Shown here: one piece after another, positions 1 to 8,365 of the stretch
Layout of the letters: each line of letters begins with the position of its first letter
How positions within the stretch are numbered: position 1 is the stretch's first letter
NCBI RefSeq assembly: GCF_000785435.2
Contig: NZ_JTDB02000002.1
Coordinates: 62,001-126,000, forward strand
Length of the DNA stretch: 64,000 nucleotides
Source: Paraburkholderia sacchari
GTDB taxonomy: Bacteria > Pseudomonadota > Gammaproteobacteria > Burkholderiales > Burkholderiaceae
Direction: 5' to 3'
Position numbers and translations under genes: made by a program
Notes under the pieces: generated by a model
Seen by the model: the letters and a program-made list of their open reading frames with translations, nothing else
Databases searched by the model: none
What the model was told of the DNA's origin: nothing

Positions 1-661
1 AGCCGAGATTCGTGAGCACCTTGGGCGACTCGGGCGTGAGCGTGCGGGCGTGCTCGAGCACCGCCTGCGCCTCGCCCGTGCGCTTGAGCGCGATCAGGAC
101 GTTCGCGAGATTGTTCCAGGCGTTCACGGACCCCGGGTCCAGCGCCACGGCGCGGCGCAGCGGCGCCTCCGCGCGCACCGCGTCGCCGCTTGCGAACAGG
201 GTGCTGCCGTAGTTGTAGTGCGCTCCCGCATAGTCGGGCGCGAGCGCGAGTGCACGCTCGAAGGCGGCCAGCGCGCGCGGGAAGTCGCCCTGGCTCACAT
301 AGAGATTCGCGAGATTGTTCAGCGCGATCGAAAAATCGGGCTTGAGCGCGAGCGCGCGTTCGAGCGCCGCGAACGCGCCTTGCGCCTCGGTGGCCGCGTC
401 GTGGGTGAGCCCGAGGCTCACGAGGAAGTACGGGTCCTCGCGCACCGCGAGCGCGCGCTCGATCAGCGCGCGCGCCGCGAGCCGGTCGCGCGCCGTTTCG
501 AGGATGCCGGCGAGATGCAAGGCATCGGCATCGCGGGCATTGGCCTCGATCAGCTGCCCGCAGCGCGCGCGGGCCTCGTCGAGCGCGCCGGCACGCCACG
601 CGGCGAGGGCATCGGCAAAAGTGCCGGCTTGCGAAGGGGTTTCGGGAATGGAAGTCGTCAT
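1..661 (-). CDS. TPR-repeat protein, 3' end outside window
   Basis: The frame reads leftwards from an ATG at 661 (start MTTSIPETPSQAG) and runs open to the window edge, so at least 220 residues are visible and the C-terminus is missing. From about residue 50 there are consecutive 34-residue tetratricopeptide repeats with the usual A-L-P spacing, for example ALALKPDFSIALNNLANLY, then ALALAPDYAGAHYNYGSTLF, then ALALDPGSVNAWNNLANVL. TPR arrays bind partner proteins. In Burkholderia such an N-terminal array often precedes an O-GlcNAc-transferase-like glycosyltransferase domain, sometimes for flagellin, but that part is not visible, so a glycosyltransferase role is only inference. A weak purine-rich stretch precedes the ATG. 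The family assignment is secure; the full function is not. Confidence 0.8.
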   Translation of the reverse strand, partial: MTTSIPETPSQAGTFADALAAWRAGALDEARARCGQLIEANARDADALHLAGILETARDRLAARALIERALAVREDPYFLVSLGLTHDAATEAQGAFAALERALALKPDFSIALNNLANLYVSQGDFPRALAAFERALALAPDYAGAHYNYGSTLFASGDAVRAEAPLRRAVALDPGSVNAWNNLANVLIALKRTGEAQAVLEHARTLTPESPKVLTNLG

Positions 662-729
662 GCGCAAAGGCCTGCCGCGCACGACGCATGCCATGGCGCG
701 ATTACGTGGGCAAAAAAGAAAACCGTCGA

Positions 730-737
730 TTATCGGC
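730..737 (-). promoter_or_regulatory. Possible FliA (sigma-28) -10 element upstream of the TPR gene
   Basis: Read on the minus strand this is GCCGATAA, the textbook sigma-28 -10 octamer, about 70 bp before the TPR gene start. No -35 half is found at the expected spacing: the nearest candidate, TCAAAGGC, is 15 rather than about 11 bases away. If functional it would link the TPR gene to late flagellar expression. Confidence 0.3.
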
Positions 738-953
738 ACCACGCTATACGTGGCCTTTGACGCAGATCAGGAGCGCCAGCCGGAACAGCGGCGCAAACAG
801 GACTAACCTTCGCAAATTAATCCGCTGGCCTACCTGCCCAGCGACCTAGTCAGATATCGTTCGTCAGCGCAGGCCAGCAGGCGCTGGTTTTTCAGATCAG
901 CCTTGCTCTTGCCAACCTCCTTGGTGGAGATTGTTGTGATTCCACACCGAGAA

Positions 954-2036
954 TCAGAGCGAGCCTGGCCTGACTCGTACTGTCCTGGAAACGCTATCCC
1001 ACAGCTCGACGGCTTCGCCGGTCGATAAAGAGCCTTTGTCGAGCTTGACAAATTTCCCCTGAATTTCCAGTTGCCCCCCGGTATTCATGTCCAGGGCGAA
1101 ATACGGTGAGGAAGGCATGCTCGTGGTCTCATTGACCATGAGCGAGAATGAATTGCCGCGCCCTCCGCCGGGTCTGCGCCCCTCACTGAGCCATTCCTCG
1201 GCTTTCAGATCCGACAGATCCACAGTACCTTTACGGATAACATTACCGTCTGCTGCCTTGAGTAGCGCGCGCAGTTCCGGGCTGTTGGTGCGTTGCAGGA
1301 GCGACGTCTTGCCCTGGGACTTCGTGTCGACCGAGACCTCGAACGCGACATCGCGATTGTTTGCCAATGTAAATCCGCCGCTCACGTACTGATCATCCGT
1401 TGCCTTCCCGGGCAAAAATCCTCCCGCGAAGCACACGCCTGGCTCAGTTGGAATGTCGTCCGGGGAACGCCCACGCAACTTTTCCAGCAGGTCGAAGACC
1501 AACCGCGTTTTTTGGGGTACATCATTCTTGATGGGCAGTTGCTTGACGATAGAGTCGCTGGTTTGATCCGGGTGCAGGAAATCACTTCCCTCGATCTTCA
1601 GCAGGAATCGATAGCCTCGATCCCATTTGTATGCTTCGATATACCGCCTGCCTGGATCGTCGTAAATGGTGCCACGATGCACGAAGTAGTAGGTGTTTTC
1701 TCCCCGCGCCTTGCCAGCCTCATACAGGAACGGATACGCATCCCGGCTCCTGGTTGCTTTCAGCGCTGCCTCGCGCTGCGCGACCTCCTCCCGCCAGGCG
1801 TCTTCCGTCATCGCCTTCGCTTCGATATCGACACCCACGATCTTGGCGTAGCCGTACTCCGTTGCGTCCTCCGGCATATCGACCAGGTAACGGCCCACAC
1901 ACCGCGCTTTCAGATTCGCAGTCAGTTCAGTCACGATTTGTTTTTCCTGTTGGCTCAGCGGTGCCGGCTTGTGATCGCACGCCGCAATGGTCAATATCAG
2001 GCAGGCAACAGCGAACGTTGCACGCGTTTTTCTCAT
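954..2036 (-). CDS. T6SS phospholipase immunity lipoprotein (Tli4-like), copy 1
   Basis: A 360-residue protein. A signal peptide ends in a lipobox (LTIAAC, Cys20), so it should be a periplasmic lipoprotein. The region with RCVGRYLVDMP (about residues 45-55) is characteristic of the Tli4-type immunity proteins that pair with Tle4 phospholipases; this is recalled family knowledge. It probably blocks the adjacent lipase in the periplasm. It is a tandem copy of the gene at 2183-3265. The two proteins differ at 25 of 64 positions in residues 119-182 but at only six positions elsewhere. The start chosen is the ATG at 2036, matching copy 2; a longer frame to 2123 reads into the effector remnant and is not credible. 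Copy 1 is not next to an intact effector, so it may be an orphan or second-specificity immunity gene. Confidence 0.85.
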   Translation of the reverse strand: MRKTRATFAVACLILTIAACDHKPAPLSQQEKQIVTELTANLKARCVGRYLVDMPEDATEYGYAKIVGVDIEAKAMTEDAWREEVAQREAALKATRSRDAYPFLYEAGKARGENTYYFVHRGTIYDDPGRRYIEAYKWDRGYRFLLKIEGSDFLHPDQTSDSIVKQLPIKNDVPQKTRLVFDLLEKLRGRSPDDIPTEPGVCFAGGFLPGKATDDQYVSGGFTLANNRDVAFEVSVDTKSQGKTSLLQRTNSPELRALLKAADGNVIRKGTVDLSDLKAEEWLSEGRRPGGGRGNSFSLMVNETTSMPSSPYFALDMNTGGQLEIQGKFVKLDKGSLSTGEAVELWDSVSRTVRVRPGSL

Positions 2037-2150
2037 GCCTTGTATTCCAGCGCCGTGCCCTTCACGCTCTGCGCGATACGGGTAGCATCCAGCTTGTAGG
2101 CCCTTCGTGCTCAATACCCGCAAAGGCTGAGTAGGCTTGCGCCTGATGAA
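2037..2150 (-). pseudogene. Remnant of effector 3' end between the immunity copies
   Basis: This segment matches the last ~45 codons of the phospholipase gene (3266-3410), including the region coding FAGIEHEG and the end QSVKGTALEYKA. A 27-bp in-frame deletion has removed RFTLHAITR. A single-base deletion next to the EHEG codons breaks the frame, and the match stops near 2150. It is therefore a non-coding scar showing that the duplicated unit once included part or all of an effector gene. Confidence 0.85.
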
Positions 2151-2182
2151 CTGAATTTGCGGCTTGCCCGTGATTTTCCATA

Positions 2183-3265
2183 TCAGAGCGAGCCTGGCCT
2201 GATTCGCACCGTCCTCGAAACGCTATCCCACAGTGCGACGGCTTCGCCGGTCGATAGCGAGCCTTTGTCGAGCTTGACAAATTTCCCCTGAATTTCCAGT
2301 TGCCCCCCGGTATTCATGTCCAGGGCGAAATACGGTGAAGAAGGCGTGCTCGTGGTCTCATTGACCATGAGCGAGAATGAATTGCCGCGCCCGCCGCCGG
2401 GTCTGCGCCCCTCACTGAGCCATTCCTCGGCTTTCAGATCCGACAGATCCACAGTACCTTTACGGATAACATTGCCGTCTGCTGCCTTGAGCAGCGCGCG
2501 CAGTTCCGGGCTGTCGGTGCGTTGCAGGAGCGACGTCTTGCCCTGGGACTTCGTGTCGACCGAGACCTCGAACGCGACATCGCGATTGTTTGCCAATGTA
2601 AATCCGCCGCTCACGTACTGATCATCCGTTGCCTTCCCGGGCAAAAATCCTCCCGCGAAGCACACGCCTGGCTCAGTTGGAATGTCGTCCGGGGAACGCC
2701 CACGCAACTTTTCCAGCAGGCTTAACACCACCGCCGTTTTCTCAGGAGCGCTATTTTTTACGGTCATTTTTTGCACGATTGGCTCGTCCGTTTGATCCGG
2801 ATGGAGATAGTCATATGCTTCGATCTTCAGCAGGAAGCGATACCCGTGATTCCACTTGTAGCCTTCGATATGCCGTCTGCTTGGATCGTTGTAGATGGTG
2901 CCGCGGTGGATGAAGTAGTAGGTGTTTTCTCCCCGCGCCTTGCCAGCCTCATACAGGAACGGATACGCATCCCGGCTCCTGGTTGCTTTCAGCGCTGCCT
3001 CGCGCTGCGCGACCTCCTCCCGCCAGGCGTCTTCCGTCATCGCCTTCGCTTCGATATCGACACCCACGATCTTGGCGTAGCCGTACTCCGTTGCGTCCTC
3101 CGGCATATCGACCAGGTAACGGCCCACGCACCGCGCTTTCAAGTTTGCAGTCAGTTCAGTCACGATTTGCTTTTCCTGTTGGCTCAGCGGCGCCGGCTTG
3201 TGATCGCACGCCGCAATGGTCAATACCAGGCAGGCAACAGCGAGCGTTGCTCGCGTTTTTCTCAT
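2183..3265 (-). CDS. T6SS phospholipase immunity lipoprotein (Tli4-like), copy 2
   Basis: A 360-residue lipoprotein (lipobox LTIAAC, Cys20) directly downstream of the lipase gene. Its ATG overlaps the lipase TGA (ATGA at 3262-3265), so the two are translationally coupled, as expected for an effector-immunity pair. Domain content is as in copy 1: N-terminal RCVGRYLVDMP motif and a C-terminal beta-rich domain. It is most likely the cognate periplasmic inhibitor of the neighbouring enzyme. The assignment to the Tli4 family rests on motif recognition and context; no search was possible. Confidence 0.87.
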   Translation of the reverse strand: MRKTRATLAVACLVLTIAACDHKPAPLSQQEKQIVTELTANLKARCVGRYLVDMPEDATEYGYAKIVGVDIEAKAMTEDAWREEVAQREAALKATRSRDAYPFLYEAGKARGENTYYFIHRGTIYNDPSRRHIEGYKWNHGYRFLLKIEAYDYLHPDQTDEPIVQKMTVKNSAPEKTAVVLSLLEKLRGRSPDDIPTEPGVCFAGGFLPGKATDDQYVSGGFTLANNRDVAFEVSVDTKSQGKTSLLQRTDSPELRALLKAADGNVIRKGTVDLSDLKAEEWLSEGRRPGGGRGNSFSLMVNETTSTPSSPYFALDMNTGGQLEIQGKFVKLDKGSLSTGEAVALWDSVSRTVRIRPGSL

Positions 3266-4896
3266 GCCTTGTATTCCAGCGCCGTGCCCTTCACGCTCTG
3301 CGCGATGCGGGTAATGGCGTGAAGCGTGAAGCGTCGGGTAGCGTCCAGCTTGTAGGCCCCTTCGTGCTCGATACCCGCGAAGGCTGCGCAGGCTCGCGCC
3401 TGATGGGCAGGCGCACGGCCTGAACGCACCGGCACCGTACCATCGCCGTGTTCGTCGGCATCCCGCAGGACGAATTTGGCGAACGAGGCTTTTCCATCGA
3501 CCGTCGTTTTTATCAATTGGCCACCGGTCGCGGGGTCTTCGCTACCACGTGTTGCAAGCAGGCCGACCATTGGCGGTACGTCACCGCGCAGCAGTGGTGG
3601 CGTCTGCTGCATCCACGTGACGTTGCCGTATGCCTTGTGTTTCTCATCGTCGCCGTAAAAGACATAGGTGTTGGCGTGATACTTGTTGCTAATCTGGGCA
3701 TGGAATTTCTGCACCTTGTCTTGAATCAAGTCTTCAAAATCACTCCAATCCTGATCGATAGTTTTCTTGGCAGGATCGAGCGGATTAAGCAACTGGTCAT
3801 CGCACAGCCCCCACCAGGTGCCGCGCACCGTATAGATTTCGCTGTATGGGTCCGACGCCGGCAACTCGACTACCCGTTCCCCGTCCCTGATCCTGAGCCA
3901 TCCCATGCCGTAGTCGCGGCTCGGCAACAGCTGCAGCGGACCCGGCGCATTGCCGACCACCGCGGTCATGCTGGCCGCGTCTGCCCCCAGCACAAGCGCT
4001 GACAGAACCCCCACGATACCCGCGCCTTCCGTGCCGGCTTTCATCCGCCTGTAGGTGGCCGCTGCCCCCGTGGCGGGCATCACCCCGTGCACGACGCCCA
4101 GCACCGTGTCACGCAGCCCCATCACTTCCGAGTAGTAGCGGGCCACCAGTCCGCCCATCGAGTGGGTGACCAGGATTACCCTGTCGCAGTGGTAGTTGAA
4201 CTGTTTGCGGTACCACGCCGTGATTTCATCGATCCGGCTCGCCAGACGCTCCGCCGACACGGCGTTCGATTGCAGCCAGTTGTAGCCCACTGCGTGCACG
4301 GGAAACTGATACTTGTATGAGAGCGCAACCTCGTCGCGCGCCAGCTTTTCCAGACCCGGCGTGATGATATGGCAAAGGCTCTCCCGCAAGCCCTTGCGGC
4401 CATAGTCCGTGCCCGCATGCGCATCATTCAGCGCGTTTTCAAGCCACACCAGCCACTCGCCGTAGCTCATGTACGCGACTTCGCCCCAGCCGCGCCGACG
4501 CAGCTCGTCTTCGGTCTGTGCTGTACCGGCGGCAATCTTGCCACCGCCATGGACTTGGGTCTTGCCTGGATCCAGAATGCGTTTGCGATCCACTGCCCCT
4601 CGTCCCATCCACGGCCCGACCGTCGTGTTGCCGTCAAGGAGCCAGACTGGCACGGGCGGATTGCTGTCTTTTTTCTCCAGATTCGTTCCCATGACGCCAG
4701 GCACGAAGACCACAGGAATGATCCTGTCCGGGACCATGTAGCAGACCGCCGTACTGTCGTCTGGCGCTGAAGTGATGGATAAGTAATGAATTGAGCCGTC
4801 GTCGGCAATCGTCGGCGGGATGATGCGTTCTTGTGTAGCCAATGCGGGCTTCTCCCATTTGCGCGCGGCACGCCCAAGCGGGTTCCGACAACACAC
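3262..4896 (-). CDS. Tle4-like lipase/phospholipase effector with PGAP1-type alpha/beta-hydrolase fold
   Basis: A 544-residue protein from the first ATG. Residues near IIPVVFVPGVMGTNLE form the usual beta-strand / oxyanion start of PGAP1-like hydrolases. The nucleophile elbow is VTHSMGGLVARYY (Ser in HSMGG); the first residue of the GxSxG motif is Thr instead of Gly. DEHGDGTVPVRSG near the C-terminus probably supplies the acid, and GIEHEGAYK the catalytic His. Together with two downstream lipoprotein immunity genes this fits a Tle4/TplE-type type VI phospholipase that attacks membranes of rival cells from the periplasm. No VgrG, PAAR or Rhs gene is in view, so delivery is unknown. A TTG within the frame (giving MATQERIIPP) follows a GGAG with good spacing and may be the real start, about 20 residues in. 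Confidence 0.85.
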   Translation of the reverse strand: MCCRNPLGRAARKWEKPALATQERIIPPTIADDGSIHYLSITSAPDDSTAVCYMVPDRIIPVVFVPGVMGTNLEKKDSNPPVPVWLLDGNTTVGPWMGRGAVDRKRILDPGKTQVHGGGKIAAGTAQTEDELRRRGWGEVAYMSYGEWLVWLENALNDAHAGTDYGRKGLRESLCHIITPGLEKLARDEVALSYKYQFPVHAVGYNWLQSNAVSAERLASRIDEITAWYRKQFNYHCDRVILVTHSMGGLVARYYSEVMGLRDTVLGVVHGVMPATGAAATYRRMKAGTEGAGIVGVLSALVLGADAASMTAVVGNAPGPLQLLPSRDYGMGWLRIRDGERVVELPASDPYSEIYTVRGTWWGLCDDQLLNPLDPAKKTIDQDWSDFEDLIQDKVQKFHAQISNKYHANTYVFYGDDEKHKAYGNVTWMQQTPPLLRGDVPPMVGLLATRGSEDPATGGQLIKTTVDGKASFAKFVLRDADEHGDGTVPVRSGRAPAHQARACAAFAGIEHEGAYKLDATRRFTLHAITRIAQSVKGTALEYKA

Positions 4897-5056
4897 GCGG
4901 CCTGACGCACCAGAAACTGCATGAATAAGAGCGGTCGTAATGCGGGACCATTTTCAGGTCCATTCAGCCTTATACCTACGGCACAACCTCGGAGCAATTG
5001 TTCATAGGCTGAAATTTCGCCGGTTATTGTCAAGACGCAATACGGCTGGCGGTCTG

Positions 5057-5302
5057 TGCCTCGTTTGATTTGTCAGTCGTGCGCACCTGTCCGAGCACCA
5101 TCCCCAGTCCACTTCCATAGGTTGATACCAGATGGACTGTGTGCTCGCTGCACTGGTGCGAGCCGCGCACCGTCTTGCCGCCGATGGCCACGATCTGCCC
5201 AGCAAACGCCAGACACAACCCCTTCATCCAGCGGATGAAATACGATTCGAACTCCTTCGGATTGAATGCGGCGAGTACCCGTCCGAAGGTGTCATGCGAG
5301 CC
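5057..5302 (-). pseudogene. Fragment of an ISAs1-family (H-repeat type) transposase
   Basis: About 80 residues resemble the middle of ISAs1-type DDE transposases: SHDTFGRVLAAFNPKEFES, then QIVAIGGKTVRGSH, then EHTVHLVSTYGSGLGMVLG, then QVRTTDKSNE. Intact members have AIDGKT, where the Asp is the first catalytic residue; here it is Gly. Similarity stops abruptly at both ends, so both termini are missing. It lies just upstream of the effector gene and marks past rearrangement at the border between this accessory block and metF. Confidence 0.8.
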
Positions 5303-5380
5303 CGCCCCCCTTCGTTTACAAGCAATCATCGACAAATTGTTGACTGCAAAAAGAGAATTGTGCGACGGCCTTGCCAACGC

Positions 5381-5424
5381 AAAAAAAAACCGCGCGGCAC
5401 CCGGTAAAGGATGCCGCGCGGTTT
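5381..5424 (-). terminator. Rho-independent terminator downstream of metF
   Basis: On the minus strand a stem AAACCGCGCGGCA pairs with TGCCGCGCGGTTT across a short loop and is followed by a run of nine T. It lies about 50 bp beyond the metF stop and closes the ahcY-metF operon. Confidence 0.92.
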
Positions 5425-5475
5425 GCATGGCGCCGCACGAAGGCGGCAGGCCGGAGCTGAAGGAAGCTCAGCCGC

Positions 5476-6306
5476 TCACAAATCGAGCCGCTCGCAGATC
5501 GCCTTGGTCGCGCCCGCCGCGTTGAGCGTGTAGAAGTGCAGGCCCGGCGCGCCGCCTTCGATCAGACGCCGGCACAGGTCCGTCACCACGTCGAGGCCGA
5601 ACGCGCGGATCGACTCGCGGTCGTCGCCGAAGCTTTCCAGGCGCCGTGCGATCCAGCGCGGCACTTCCGCGCCGCACATTTCCGAGAAGCGCATGAGCTG
5701 CGTGTAGTTCGTGATCGGCATGATGCCGGGCACGATGGGCACGTCCACGCCGAGCTTCTTCGCGTCTTCCACGAAGCGGAAGTACGCGTCGCCGTTGAAG
5801 AAGTACTGCGTGATGGCCGAGTCCGCGCCGGCCTTCACCTTCTTCGCGAACGCTTCGAGGTCGTGGCGCGGCGAGCGCGACTGCGGGTGGTACTCGGGAT
5901 AGCCGGCCACTTCGATGTGGAACGCGTCGCCGGTTTCCTCGCGGATGAACGCCACGAGCTCCGACGCATAGCGCAGCTCGCCCACTGCGCCCATGCCCGA
6001 AGGCAGGTCGCCGCGCAGCGCCACGATGTGGCGGATGCCGTGCGAGCGGTACTGGCGCAGGATTTCGCGCAGGCTTTCCTTCGACGAGCCGATGCACGAG
6101 AGGTGAGGCGCCGCATCGACGCCTTCCTTGGCGATCTCGACGATGGTGTCGAGCGTGCCTTGCTGCGTGGAGCCGCCCGCGCCGAAGGTGACCGAGACGA
6201 AACGCGGCTTGAGCGTGAGCAGTTGCGCGCGCGTGGCGCGCAGCTTTTCGATGCCGTCCGGGGTCTTCGGCGGGAAGAATTCGAATGAGAGTTCGATCGG
6301 TTTCAT
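5476..6306 (-). CDS. metF: 5,10-methylenetetrahydrofolate reductase
   Basis: A 276-residue flavoenzyme that reduces 5,10-methylene-THF to 5-methyl-THF, the methyl donor for methionine synthesis; cytoplasmic TIM barrel. Family hallmarks are FEFFPPKT near the start, SVTFGAGGST, HLSCIG, ALRGDLP, QYFFNGDAYFRFV and PIVPGIMPI. The length is close to the usual 275-300. The start MKPIELSFEFFPP at 6306 was chosen over an upstream in-frame ATG because it matches the family N-terminus. It is third in an operon after ahcY and a holin-like gene, and so probably shares control by the SAH riboswitch. This arrangement is common in Burkholderia. Confidence 0.97.
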   Translation of the reverse strand: MKPIELSFEFFPPKTPDGIEKLRATRAQLLTLKPRFVSVTFGAGGSTQQGTLDTIVEIAKEGVDAAPHLSCIGSSKESLREILRQYRSHGIRHIVALRGDLPSGMGAVGELRYASELVAFIREETGDAFHIEVAGYPEYHPQSRSPRHDLEAFAKKVKAGADSAITQYFFNGDAYFRFVEDAKKLGVDVPIVPGIMPITNYTQLMRFSEMCGAEVPRWIARRLESFGDDRESIRAFGLDVVTDLCRRLIEGGAPGLHFYTLNAAGATKAICERLDL

Positions 6307-6360
6307 GATCGGTTTGGGAATGAGCGGGACCGAAGCGCAAGGCTTCGGTCCGTGCATGCA

Positions 6361-6714
6361 TCAGCCGAGGCTGCGGTTGCCGAAGATCAGCGCCGAGAGC
6401 AGCCAGGAGACGATGCTGTAGAGGATCGAGCCGAAGAACGCCGACCAGAAGCCCGACACCTCGAAGCCCTTGAGCAGCGAAGCCGCCAGCCAGAAGCACA
6501 GCGCGTTCACCACGAGGATGAACAGGCCGAGCGTGAGGACGGTTACGGGCAGCGTGAGGATGATGAGCACCGGACGCAGGATCGCGTTGATCAGGCCGAG
6601 CACGAGCGCGATGATCAGCGCGGTGCCGAAGCTGCGCACGTGAATCGACGGAACGAGCCAGGTGATGATCAGGAGCGCGAGCGCGTTGATCAGCCAGGTC
6701 AGCAGCACGGTCAT
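6361..6714 (-). CDS. Phage-holin-family (superfamily IV) four-helix membrane protein
   Basis: A 117-residue protein that is almost entirely hydrophobic, with about four predicted membrane helices (start MTVLLTWLINALALLI). The pattern LVLGLINAILRPVLIILTLPVTVLTLGLF is typical of the small 'phage holin family' proteins found in many non-phage genomes. Its biochemical role is unknown. An AAAGGAG ribosome site precedes the ATG at 6714, which decides the start over an upstream ATG. It lies between ahcY and metF on the same strand, the usual betaproteobacterial position, and is presumably co-transcribed. Confidence 0.85.
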   Translation of the reverse strand: MTVLLTWLINALALLIITWLVPSIHVRSFGTALIIALVLGLINAILRPVLIILTLPVTVLTLGLFILVVNALCFWLAASLLKGFEVSGFWSAFFGSILYSIVSWLLSALIFGNRSLG

Positions 6715-6820
6715 GGGAACTCCTTTTGCGTCGTTGTGATGTGTGCGGCCCGTGCGCGGCCGGGAGGCATGGCGCACAGGCGTTTGCACAGCATCCGGCT
6801 GGTCTCAGCTTTGCATGGGA

Positions 6821-6850
6821 CCGGAGTAAGTGCTGAAGCACTAACTCCGG
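6821..6850. repeat. Inverted repeat in the ahcY downstream region
   Basis: CCGGAGTAAGTGCT pairs with AGCACTAACTCCGG with one mismatch and almost no loop, giving a strong cruciform or RNA hairpin. It has no T-run, so it may stabilise the transcript rather than terminate it. Confidence 0.7.
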
Positions 6851-6856
6851 GTCGCA

Positions 6857-6886
6857 AAACGCGGCTTAAAGCTGCAAGCCGCGTTA
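6857..6886 (-). terminator. Hairpin downstream of ahcY, possible partial terminator
   Basis: On the minus strand AACGCGGCTT pairs with AAGCCGCGTT around a loop of about 8 bases, followed by TTTTGCG. The short T-tract suggests attenuation with read-through to the holin-like gene and metF rather than full stop. Confidence 0.5.
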
Positions 6887-6912
6887 TTTCGCGTTATACA
6901 GCGTTGTGTCGA

Positions 6913-8331
6913 TTAGTAACGATAGTGGTTCGGCTTGAACGGACCGTTCTTCTCGACACCGATGTACGAAGCCTGCGCGTCGGACAGCACGGTCAGGTTC
7001 GCGCCGATGCGCGCGAGGTGCAGGCGCGCAACCTTTTCGTCCAGGTGCTTGGGCAGCACATACACCTTGTTCTCGTACTTCTTGCCCTGCGTGAACAGTT
7101 CGATCTGCGCGAGCGTCTGGTTCGTGAACGAGTTCGACATCACGAACGACGGGTGGCCCGTGGCGCAGCCGAGGTTCACGAGGCGGCCTTCGGCCAGCAG
7201 GATCACGCGCTTGCCGTCCGGGAAGATGATGTGGTCGACCTGCGGCTTGATGTTGTCCCACTGGTACTGGCGCGTCGAAGCGACGTCGATTTCCGAGTCG
7301 AAGTGGCCGATGTTGCAGACGATCGCGTTGTGGCGCATCGCCTTCATGTGGTCATGGCCGATCACGTGGTAGTTGCCGGTGGCCGTCACGAAGATGTCGG
7401 CCTTGTCGGCCGCGTATTCCATCGTCACGACGCGGTAGCCTTCCATCGCCGCCTGCAGCGCGCAGATCGGATCGATTTCCGTGACCCACACCGTGGCGCC
7501 CAGGCCGCGCAACGATTGCGCGCAGCCCTTGCCCACGTCGCCGTAACCAGCCACGACCGCGATCTTGCCCGCAATCATCACGTCGGTGGCGCGCTTGATG
7601 CCGTCCACGAGCGACTCGCGGCAGCCGTACAGGTTGTCGAACTTCGACTTGGTGACCGAGTCGTTCACGTTGATTGCCGGGAACGGCAGACGGCCTTCCT
7701 TCTCCATCTGGTACAGGCGGTGCACGCCGGTCGTGGTTTCTTCCGTCACGCCCTGGATTTGCGAGAGGCGCTTCGAGTACCACTGCGGGTCGACTTCGAG
7801 GTGCGCGGCAATCGACTTGTAGAGTGCGACTTCCTCTTCGTTGGTGGGCTTGGCGATGACCGAGCGGTCCTTTTCGGCCTTCGAGCCGAGGATCAGCAGG
7901 AGCGTGGCGTCGCCGCCGTCATCGAGAATCATGTTGGCGAACTCGCCGTTCGGCCATTCGAAGATGCGGTGCGAGAACTCCCAGTATTCGTCGAGCGATT
8001 CGCCCTTGAACGCGAACACGGGCGTGCCGCCGTTGGCGATGGCGGCGGCGGCGTGGTCTTGCGTCGAGAAGATGTTGCACGAGGCCCAGCGGACTTCGGC
8101 GCCGAGCGCCTTCAGGGTCTCGATCAGCACGCCGGTCTGGATCGTCATGTGCAGCGACCCCGCGATGCGCGCGCCCTTGAGCGGCTGCTGCGCCTTGTAC
8201 TCTTCGCGGATCTGCACGAGACCGGGCATTTCGGTTTCGGCGATGTCGAGTTCCTTGCGGCCCCAGCCGGCAAGCGCCATATCGGCAACGACGAAATCCT
8301 GGGATTGGTTGTGCATGACTGCGGCGTTCAT
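6913..8331 (-). CDS. ahcY: S-adenosylhomocysteine hydrolase
   Basis: A 472-residue cytosolic NAD-dependent enzyme that splits S-adenosylhomocysteine into adenosine and homocysteine, removing the product inhibitor of methyltransferases. Signatures include [28 protein letters not shown] residues ([11 protein letters not shown]), the NAD-binding [10 protein letters not shown], and the C-terminal [10 protein letters not shown]. Length is typical. The ATG at 8331 has a GGAGG five bases upstream; a GTG one codon earlier is less likely. A SAH riboswitch lies in the leader, so expression should rise when SAH accumulates. First gene of the ahcY / holin-like / metF operon. Confidence 0.98.
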   Translation of the reverse strand: MNAAVMHNQSQDFVVADMALAGWGRKELDIAETEMPGLVQIREEYKAQQPLKGARIAGSLHMTIQTGVLIETLKALGAEVRWASCNIFSTQDHAAAAIANGGTPVFAFKGESLDEYWEFSHRIFEWPNGEFANMILDDGGDATLLLILGSKAEKDRSVIAKPTNEEEVALYKSIAAHLEVDPQWYSKRLSQIQGVTEETTTGVHRLYQMEKEGRLPFPAINVNDSVTKSKFDNLYGCRESLVDGIKRATDVMIAGKIAVVAGYGDVGKGCAQSLRGLGATVWVTEIDPICALQAAMEGYRVVTMEYAADKADIFVTATGNYHVIGHDHMKAMRHNAIVCNIGHFDSEIDVASTRQYQWDNIKPQVDHIIFPDGKRVILLAEGRLVNLGCATGHPSFVMSNSFTNQTLAQIELFTQGKKYENKVYVLPKHLDEKVARLHLARIGANLTVLSDAQASYIGVEKNGPFKPNHYRY

Positions 8332-8365
8332 CACGCCCTCCTTTCTAAAAGTGACTAGAAATTAA

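Larger units (their letters stand above)
954..3411 (-). repeat. Tandem duplication of immunity gene, period 1,229 bp
   Basis: Two copies lie head to tail: 954-2182 and 2183-3411. Each holds a 1,083-bp lipoprotein gene followed, on its upstream side, by effector 3'-end sequence. The right copy carries the true end of the effector gene. The left copy carries only a decayed remnant of it at 2037-2150. Both gene ends are offset by exactly 1,229 bp, and most of the sequence is near-identical, which indicates a recent duplication or ongoing gene conversion. Confidence 0.93.

Noticed and set aside
662..953. Search for another immunity or effector remnant in the gap left of copy 1
   Set aside because: No match to the lipase or immunity sequence was found by eye beyond the copy 1 stop codon.
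830..1051. Short open frame on the minus strand downstream of immunity copy 1
   Set aside because: It overlaps the immunity gene end in another frame and has no ribosome site or recognisable features.
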